Both the position numbers and the translations under genes were made by a program. Under the pieces are notes generated by a model, which saw only the letters and a program-made list of their open reading frames with translations, was not told the origin of the DNA and ran no database searches. Shown here piece by piece: positions 33,169-37,603 of a stretch of 37,603 nucleotides of DNA (positions within the stretch are counted from its first letter, which is position 1; each line of letters begins with the position of its first letter). Source of the DNA: Microbacterium testaceum (GTDB taxonomy: Bacteria > Actinomycetota > Actinomycetes > Actinomycetales > Microbacteriaceae); NCBI RefSeq assembly GCF_001476655.1, contig NZ_LDRT01000087.1, positions 1 to 37,603 of the forward strand. Direction: 5' to 3'.

Positions 33169-34578
33169 GTGACCACTGCATCCACACCGACGCCGCAGCC
33201 GCAGGATGATCCCGAGTACGCCGCGAACCTGCGCCGCGCGACACTCGCGTCGAGCATCGGCAGCGCTCTGGAGTACTTCGACTTCGCGCTCTACGGCCTG
33301 TCGACGGCCCTGATCTTCAACGTCCTGTTCTTCTCGCAGGACAACCCGGCCCTCGCCACGGTGGCCGCCTTCGCAACCTATGGCGTCGGCTTCCTCGCCC
33401 GCCCCTTCGGAGGGCTGTTCTTCGGTGTCCTCGGCGACAAGCTCGGGCGCAAGTGGGTCCTCGTCATCACGATCCTGCTGATGGGCGGGGCGTCCACGGC
33501 CATCGGCCTCCTGCCCACGTACGAGACCGTCGGCATCCTCGCGCCCATCCTGCTCGTGATCATGCGCCTGCTGCAGGGCTTCGGCGCCGGTGCCGAGCAG
33601 GCGGGAGCCACGGTTCTCATGGCGGAGTACGCGCCCGTCAAGCGCCGCGGTTTCTTCTCGGCCCTGCCGTTCATCGGCATCCAGGCCGGCACCCTGCTCG
33701 CGGCCGTGGTGTTCAGCCTCATCTCCCTCCTGCCCGAAGATCAGCTACTCAGCTGGGGCTGGCGCGTGCCGTTCCTCGCGTCGTTCCTGCTGATCCTGCT
33801 CGCGCTGTTCATCCGCATGCGCCTGCGCGAGACCCCGACCTTCATCGAGCTCGAGAAGAGCGAGCAGATCGCCGAGCGCCCGATCCGCGACATCTTCACG
33901 CGGGGTCTTCCCGGCATCATCGTCGGCATCGGCCTGCGCATGGCCGAGAACGGCGGCTCGTACATGTTCAACACCCTCGCGCTGACGTTCTTCGTCGCGT
34001 CGGTGGGCGGTCAGGCCGACCGGAGCCTGCTCACCTGGGGTGTCACGCTCGGATCGCTCATCGGTATCTTCTCGGTGCCCCTGACCGGCGCCCTGTCCGA
34101 CCGCCTGGGCCGTCGCACCGTCTACCGCGCGGGCGCGCTGTTCATGCTCGTCTTCACGTTCCCGGCGTGGTGGCTCATCTCGCTCGGGAGCTACCCGATC
34201 ACGATCGGCGTCATCGCCATCGGCATCGGCGTCGCGGTCAACTCCATGCTCGGACCCCAGTGCGCCATGCTCCCCGAGCTGTTCGGTAACCGACACCGCT
34301 ACCTCGGCGTCGCGATGGCGCGCGAGATCTCGGCGGTCCTCGCCGGCGGTCTGGCCGGTGTCCTCGGCGCGTACATCATCGCCGTGAGCGGAGCGAACTG
34401 GCTGCTGCTGGCGATCTACATGGGAACCCTCGCGCTCATCACGACGGCGTCGACCTTCCTCGTCCCCGAGACGCTCCGCCGCGACCTGACGCGCACCGAC
34501 GACGCGATCAAGGTCTCGCGCGACGAGGCGGGCGAGGGCGTGGATGCCACGACCGTGACCGTGCGGACCATCCGATGA
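33169..34578 (+). CDS. MFS transporter, metabolite:H+ symporter (MHS) family
   Basis: This 469-aa, 12-helix permease belongs to the MHS group (KgtP, ShiA, PcaT type), which imports organic acids and osmolytes with protons. Signatures are SSIGSALEYFDFALYG in helix 1, ARPFGGLFFGVLGDKLGRK, RLLQGFGAGAEQAGATVLMAEYAP, and SDRLGRRTVYRAG in the second half. The start is GTG 33169, with AAGGAG 6 nt upstream; ATG 33163 directly abuts that site. Expression is probably under the IclR-type operator at its -35 box. The stop overlaps the hydrolase start (ATGA), which suggests that it imports the substrate of this locus. Confidence 0.9.
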   Translation: MTTASTPTPQPQDDPEYAANLRRATLASSIGSALEYFDFALYGLSTALIFNVLFFSQDNPALATVAAFATYGVGFLARPFGGLFFGVLGDKLGRKWVLVITILLMGGASTAIGLLPTYETVGILAPILLVIMRLLQGFGAGAEQAGATVLMAEYAPVKRRGFFSALPFIGIQAGTLLAAVVFSLISLLPEDQLLSWGWRVPFLASFLLILLALFIRMRLRETPTFIELEKSEQIAERPIRDIFTRGLPGIIVGIGLRMAENGGSYMFNTLALTFFVASVGGQADRSLLTWGVTLGSLIGIFSVPLTGALSDRLGRRTVYRAGALFMLVFTFPAWWLISLGSYPITIGVIAIGIGVAVNSMLGPQCAMLPELFGNRHRYLGVAMAREISAVLAGGLAGVLGAYIIAVSGANWLLLAIYMGTLALITTASTFLVPETLRRDLTRTDDAIKVSRDEAGEGVDATTVTVRTIR

Positions 34579-35312
34579 CCCGCATCGCCCGCGTGCAGAC
34601 GCCCGACGGCGTGCGCGTCGTCCGGGTCGACGGCGACAGGTTCATCCCGATCCACGACCCCTACGTCGCGTTCGCGCGGGGGGAGGAGGCGGCGGATGCC
34701 GGGACCCCGGTCGTCGGGTCTGTCCTCGCCCCGTGCGTCCCGACGGTCGTCGTGGGGATCGCCCAGAACGGGCCCGGTCACGCCTCGCCCGTCCAGGCGT
34801 GGCTGAAGAGCCCCCGGACCGTCACGGGCCCTGATCGCACGGTGAGGCTGCGACGCGACGCCGGTACGACGGTGGCCGAGGCGGAGGTCGCGGTCGTGGT
34901 CGGTCGCGACACCACGGGTCTCACCGCGGAGAACGCACACGAGTACGTGCTGGGGGTCACGGCCGTGAACGATCTGTCGAGCCCCGACCGCTCGACGCTC
35001 GATCCGCGCAACTTCGAGTCGAAGTCGGGGGAGGGGTACACCCCGCTCGGCCCGTTCATCGACACCACGATCGGTCTCGACGACGACACCTCGCTCCGAC
35101 TCGTCGTCGACGGCGAGCCGGTGTGCGACACGTCAGCGGGGCGCTACCCGATGTCGCTCCGGGCCTGCCTCGCGTACGTGGCGGGGTGGACGACCCTGGG
35201 GCCCGGGGACGTGGTCATGATGGGCGCGCCGTTCTCGGCATCCCCCATCGGGCCGGGAGTGACGGTCGAGGTCGTCGTGGGCGAGCTGCGGCTCCGGACC
35301 CCGACGGCCTGA
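34575..35312 (+). CDS. Fumarylacetoacetate hydrolase (FAH) family protein
   Basis: This 245-aa enzyme is a small FAH-fold hydrolase, decarboxylase or isomerase acting on a dicarboxylic or keto acid. Metal-site features are AEAEVAVVVGR (E-x-E), and DGEPVCDT; the family core GVTAVNDLSSPDRS and NFESKSGEGYTPLGPF follows, with Lys near the active site, and TTLGPGDVVMMGAP near the C-terminus. The N-terminal 60 residues form the small cap domain. FAH members include acylpyruvate hydrolases and 2,4-diketo-3-deoxy sugar-acid hydrolases; context with two dehydrogenases suits either. It overlaps the transporter stop by 4 nt. Confidence 0.88.
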   Translation: MTRIARVQTPDGVRVVRVDGDRFIPIHDPYVAFARGEEAADAGTPVVGSVLAPCVPTVVVGIAQNGPGHASPVQAWLKSPRTVTGPDRTVRLRRDAGTTVAEAEVAVVVGRDTTGLTAENAHEYVLGVTAVNDLSSPDRSTLDPRNFESKSGEGYTPLGPFIDTTIGLDDDTSLRLVVDGEPVCDTSAGRYPMSLRACLAYVAGWTTLGPGDVVMMGAPFSASPIGPGVTVEVVVGELRLRTPTA

Positions 35313-35318
35313 CGCGCG

Positions 35319-35444
35319 TCAGTGCTTCTTGTACCCGGCGTTGCGACCCATCGAGAAGAGGGCGCCGATCGCGCCGATGCCGCCGACCAGGGCGACACCG
35401 CCGATGACCCAGAGCACGACGTGGGAGAAGAAGCCGCTGTCCAT
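35319..35444 (-). CDS. Small single-span membrane protein (41 aa)
   Basis: The 41-aa product starts MDSGFFSHVVLW, has one hydrophobic helix rich in Gly, Val and Ile (about residues 9-31, including GGVALVGGIGAIGALF), and ends with a basic tail (GRNAGYKKH). AAGGA lies 6 nt before the ATG, and a TAGAAT box at 35472-35477 suits its own promoter. No family is recognised. The composition fits a small membrane stress or regulatory peptide, but that is a guess. It faces the convergent FAH gene with only 6 nt between stops. Confidence 0.65.
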   Translation of the reverse strand: MDSGFFSHVVLWVIGGVALVGGIGAIGALFSMGRNAGYKKH

Positions 35445-35471
35445 GATGATCCTTCGGGTCGATGGACTTCG

Positions 35472-35477
35472 ATTCTA
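35472..35477 (-). promoter_or_regulatory. -10 box TAGAAT for the 41-aa membrane protein
   Basis: On the - strand TAGAAT lies 27 nt upstream of the ATG, leaving room for the AAGGA ribosome site. No clear -35 is seen. Confidence 0.45.
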
Positions 35478-35534
35478 CCGGGGCGCTCCGGTGCTCCTCG
35501 ACACGCGCGGGTCGTGCGCGGGCGCTCACGCTGG

Positions 35535-35721
35535 TAGACTTCCGGGGTACTTCGGCGAGGGACTGTCGCACACCGGCTGGTGAACGTGGCATCCGTGATC
35601 GACGCGGTGATGCAGGCCCCCGGCTTTCCTCACGCGCTCGCGTTCGAGTCGAATCCAGACCACCGGTGCGGGCCATGTCCCGCCCCCAAGCTGCGGGCCG
35701 CTCGCCCGCGAGGAGAACATC
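35535..35721 (+). promoter_or_regulatory. rplY promoter and structured leader
   Basis: TGGTAGACT, with -10 TAGACT at 35535-35540, is an extended -10 of the kind seen at ribosomal genes in related bacteria. The leader is about 175 nt and has no supported ORF. Just before the ribosome site are two hairpins: GCGGG/CCCGC (35668-35683) and GCGGGC/GCCCGC (35693-35709). The first left arm could instead pair with the last right arm, so a switch is possible. Function is unproven. Confidence 0.4.
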
Positions 35722-36348
35722 ATGTCGGAAGACAACAAGGTCGTCGCGGAGCTCCGCGAGAACTTCGGCAAGGGCTTCGCCCGTCGCCTGCGCGCCGCGG
35801 GCAAGATCCCCGCCGTCATCTACGGCCACGGCACCGAGCCCCAGCACGTCGCGCTGCCCGGCCACCAGACCGCGCTGCTCATCCGCCGTGCGAACGCGCT
35901 GCTCGACCTCGACATCGCGGGCAAGAGCCAGCTCGTCCTGGTCAAGGACGTGCAGAAGGACCCCGTGCGCCAGATCATCGAGCACATCGACCTCATCGTC
36001 GTGAAGAAGGGCGAGAAGGTCCAGGTCGACGTTCCTGTCGTCGTCGTCGGCGAGCCCTTCTCCGGCACCATCGCGATGCTCGACACCGCGACCGTGTCGC
36101 TCGAGGTCGAGGCCACCCACATCCCGCAGAACGTCGAGGTCGACGTCGAGGGCGCCGAGGACGGCACGCAGATCACCGCGGCCGACCTGAAGCTCCCCTC
36201 CGGTGCGAGCCTCGTGACCGAGCCCGAGACCCTCATCGTGGGTGTCTCGGTGCCGCTCGACACGCTGGCCGCCGAGGAAGAGATCGCCGAGGCCGATGCC
36301 GAGGTCGCCGAGGAGCAGTCCGAAGAGGCCGAGGCCGGCGACAACTGA
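35722..36348 (+). CDS. rplY: 50S ribosomal protein L25/general stress protein Ctc
   Basis: This 208-aa protein binds 5S rRNA in the large subunit. The N-terminal L25 domain (about 1-95) begins VVAELRENFGKGFARRLRAAGKIPAVIYGHG and contains the RQIIEHIDLIVV strand. The C-terminal TL5 domain (about 96-185) is the Ctc type found in Gram-positives. The last 25 residues are a Glu/Ala-rich acidic tail. GAGGAG precedes the ATG by 6 nt. A strong terminator separates it from pth. Confidence 0.95.
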   Translation: MSEDNKVVAELRENFGKGFARRLRAAGKIPAVIYGHGTEPQHVALPGHQTALLIRRANALLDLDIAGKSQLVLVKDVQKDPVRQIIEHIDLIVVKKGEKVQVDVPVVVVGEPFSGTIAMLDTATVSLEVEATHIPQNVEVDVEGAEDGTQITAADLKLPSGASLVTEPETLIVGVSVPLDTLAAEEEIAEADAEVAEEQSEEAEAGDN

Positions 36349-36379
36349 TATCGGACGGCTGCATCACGCAGACCGTCGA

Positions 36380-36414
36380 CGAGGGGGCGCGTTCTTCGCG
36401 CCCCCTCGTTTCGT
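36380..36414 (+). terminator. Rho-independent terminator after rplY
   Basis: CGAGGGGGCGCG (36380-36391) is perfectly complementary to 36397-36408 across a TTCTT loop, and TTTCGT follows. The 12-bp GC stem lies 31 nt after the rplY stop. The downstream pth gene must rely on read-through or a promoter I cannot see. Confidence 0.9.
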
Positions 36415-36442
36415 CTCCAGCTGACCCGGAAGAATGGATGCC

Positions 36443-37027
36443 ATGGCAGACACGTGGGTGATCGTCGGACTCGGCAACCCGGGGCCGCGTTACGAGGCGA
36501 CCCGGCACAACATCGGCCAGATGGTCGTCGACGAGCTCGCCGCGCGGCGCAGCGAGTCCTTCCGCGCGCACAAGGCGAACGCCCGCGTCGCCGAGACCTG
36601 GCTGCGGCCAGGGGGCCCCAAGCTCGTCCTCGCGAAGCCCAACAGTTTCATGAACGTCTCCGGGGGTCCCGCCGCAGGCCTTGCGCGTTTCTACGACGTC
36701 GCCCCGGAGCGCATCATCGTGGTCCATGACGAACTGGACATTCCGTACGACACCGTGAAGCTCAAGACCGGTGGCGGCCACGGCGGCCACAACGGCGTGC
36801 GCGACGTCGCGAAGGCACTGGGGACTGCGGAGTTCCCCCGCGTGCGTGTCGGCATCGGTCGTCCCGTGGGGCGTCAGGACCCGGCCGATTGGGTCCTCGA
36901 CCCGTTCGGTGCGACCGAGCGCCAGACCCTGCCGATCCTCGTCTCGGATGCCGCCGACGCGGTCGAGATGCTCGTCGCGGAGGGCTTGGTCGCTGCGCAG
37001 CAGCGCTTTCACGCCCCGCGCGCCTGA
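36443..37027 (+). CDS. pth: Peptidyl-tRNA hydrolase
   Basis: Pth cleaves the ester bond of peptidyl-tRNAs dropped from the ribosome, recycling tRNA. The 194-aa protein has VGLGNPGPRYEATRHNIGQM with the catalytic His, KPNSFMNVSGG with the tRNA-binding Asn, HDELDIPYDTVKLKTGGG with the catalytic Asp, and GGHNGVRDVAKALGT. I prefer ATG 36443 (MADTWVIVG, GGAAG 10 nt upstream); ATG 36434 (three residues longer) is also possible. Confidence 0.95.
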   Translation: MADTWVIVGLGNPGPRYEATRHNIGQMVVDELAARRSESFRAHKANARVAETWLRPGGPKLVLAKPNSFMNVSGGPAAGLARFYDVAPERIIVVHDELDIPYDTVKLKTGGGHGGHNGVRDVAKALGTAEFPRVRVGIGRPVGRQDPADWVLDPFGATERQTLPILVSDAADAVEMLVAEGLVAAQQRFHAPRA

Positions 37028-37042
37028 CGATCCCCGTCACGA

Positions 37043-37076
37043 CGAAAAGCCCCGGCCGCTCGGCCGGGGCTTTTCG
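37043..37076. terminator. Bidirectional terminator after pth
   Basis: CGAAAAGCCCCGGCCG (37043-37058) pairs perfectly with 37061-37076, giving a 14-16 bp stem with A and T tracts in the arms (AAAA and TTTT). It serves both pth and the convergent gene ending at 37092. Confidence 0.9.
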
Positions 37077-37091
37077 ACGTCGCGGAGAGGC

Positions 37092-37603
37092 TCAGCCGAT
37101 GCTGTTGACGTACGGCGCCGCTCCGGCGGTCGCGCCGGCGCCGAAGACGACGGCGACCACGATGCCGCCCAGCAGGGCGAGGATGAGCGCCGCGATACCG
37201 AAGCCGCGACCCCGGTTCTTCACGGCGGCGATGATGCCCTGGATGAATCCCCACAGACCCAGGATGCCGAAGACGAGGAATCCGGCGACCGCGAGCAGAC
37301 CCGCTGTGGCCGCGGCCTGCTGCTCGCTCGCCGAGAGGTTCGCCGGGTCGATCTGCGGGGTGCCGTCGGCGCCGGTCGTGGCGTACTGGACGAGCGCTCC
37401 GCTCTGCATCCCGCCGATGAAGGCCAGGATCGAGCCGATCACGATGGCCGCGAGGGCCACCACGAAGGCGATCAGGCCGAGGCGGTTCGAGGGCTTCTGC
37501 GGGGCGGCCGTCGGGGGCTGGTAAGCCGGGGACGCGGGATAGCCGGCCTGGGCGGCAGCGGCGTCGGCGCGCGTGGCGGGGGGAGGGTTGTACGGCTCGG
37601 GGG
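37092..37603 (-). CDS. Membrane protein with proline-rich N-terminus (partial)
   Basis: The frame is open from the right edge of the window, so the true start is not seen; at least 169 residues are present. The visible N-terminal part (about 38 residues) is rich in Pro, Ala, Tyr and Gln (for example YPASPAYQPPTAAPQ), probably cytosolic and disordered. It is followed by NRLGLIAFVVALAAIVIG and two further hydrophobic stretches (FLVFGILGLWGFIQGIIAA and IAALILALLGGIVVAVVF). The layout resembles the Pro-rich DUF4190-type membrane proteins common in Actinobacteria, with no known function. A GTG at 37463 would make an internal start but cuts off the linker. I favour the longer partial gene. Confidence 0.7.
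   Translation of the reverse strand, partial: PEPYNPPPATRADAAAAQAGYPASPAYQPPTAAPQKPSNRLGLIAFVVALAAIVIGSILAFIGGMQSGALVQYATTGADGTPQIDPANLSASEQQAAATAGLLAVAGFLVFGILGLWGFIQGIIAAVKNRGRGFGIAALILALLGGIVVAVVFGAGATAGAAPYVNSIG

Noticed and set aside
35462..36004. Open frame across the rplY leader
   Set aside because: It overlaps rplY in another frame and has Arg/Ser-rich shadow composition.

Overview
The window is high-GC DNA (about 70% by eye) from an actinobacterium, most likely family Microbacteriaceae and plausibly Microbacterium. No rRNA is present, so this rests on gene content, codon use, and the recurring arrangement of a TANNNT box 6-7 nt before an ATG/GTG (leaderless transcription, typical of Actinobacteria). 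I see no insertion sequence, prophage, CRISPR array or integrase.

A housekeeping backbone runs on the + strand: rsmA (1705), ispE (6372), a Uup-like ABC-F gene (11076), tRNA-Gln(UUG) (14011), glmU (14084), prs (15522), rplY (35722) and pth (36443). From memory, a similar order occurs in mycobacteria and Streptomyces. Here accessory modules break it up. Between rsmA and ispE lie a cyclic-nucleotide-type phosphodiesterase, a Stealth sugar-phosphate transferase and an aldo/keto reductase. Between ispE and the ABC-F gene lie a DUF427 gene and a four-gene OpuC-type osmoprotectant importer. A marR-membrane protein pair diverges from the tRNA. About 19 kb separates prs from rplY.

That 19-kb stretch holds four blocks. 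(1) 16.6-19.8 kb: a short tandem repeat, then a three-gene flavin electron-transfer cassette: an FMN-binding lipoprotein, an ApbE flavin transferase, and an RnfD/NqrB-like membrane domain fused to an FNR-type reductase. A YdcF-family membrane protein follows. (2) 20.9-23.7 kb: vanZ, response regulator and histidine kinase on the - strand, joined by 4-nt start/stop overlaps. (3) 23.7-30.0 kb: a complete gluconate/idonate route. gntR-type regulator, gntK and gnd run left; gntP, a gluconate 5-dehydrogenase-like SDR and an L-idonate 5-dehydrogenase-like gene run right, from a shared promoter region with an inverted repeat. (4) 30.0-35.3 kb: an uncharacterised hydroxy-/keto-acid locus (two dehydrogenases, an IclR regulator, an MHS-family transporter and an FAH-family hydrolase). 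The same TTGAAC-N3-GTTCA operator-like motif occurs in two of its promoters.

The left edge has a perfect 54-nt palindrome, a 38-aa charged peptide gene and a sugar:proton symporter. The right edge has a membrane protein gene that runs off the window. Convergent gene pairs are mostly separated by strong GC hairpins. The heptamer GGATGCC/GGCATCC is strikingly frequent on both strands and in all reading frames across the whole window.
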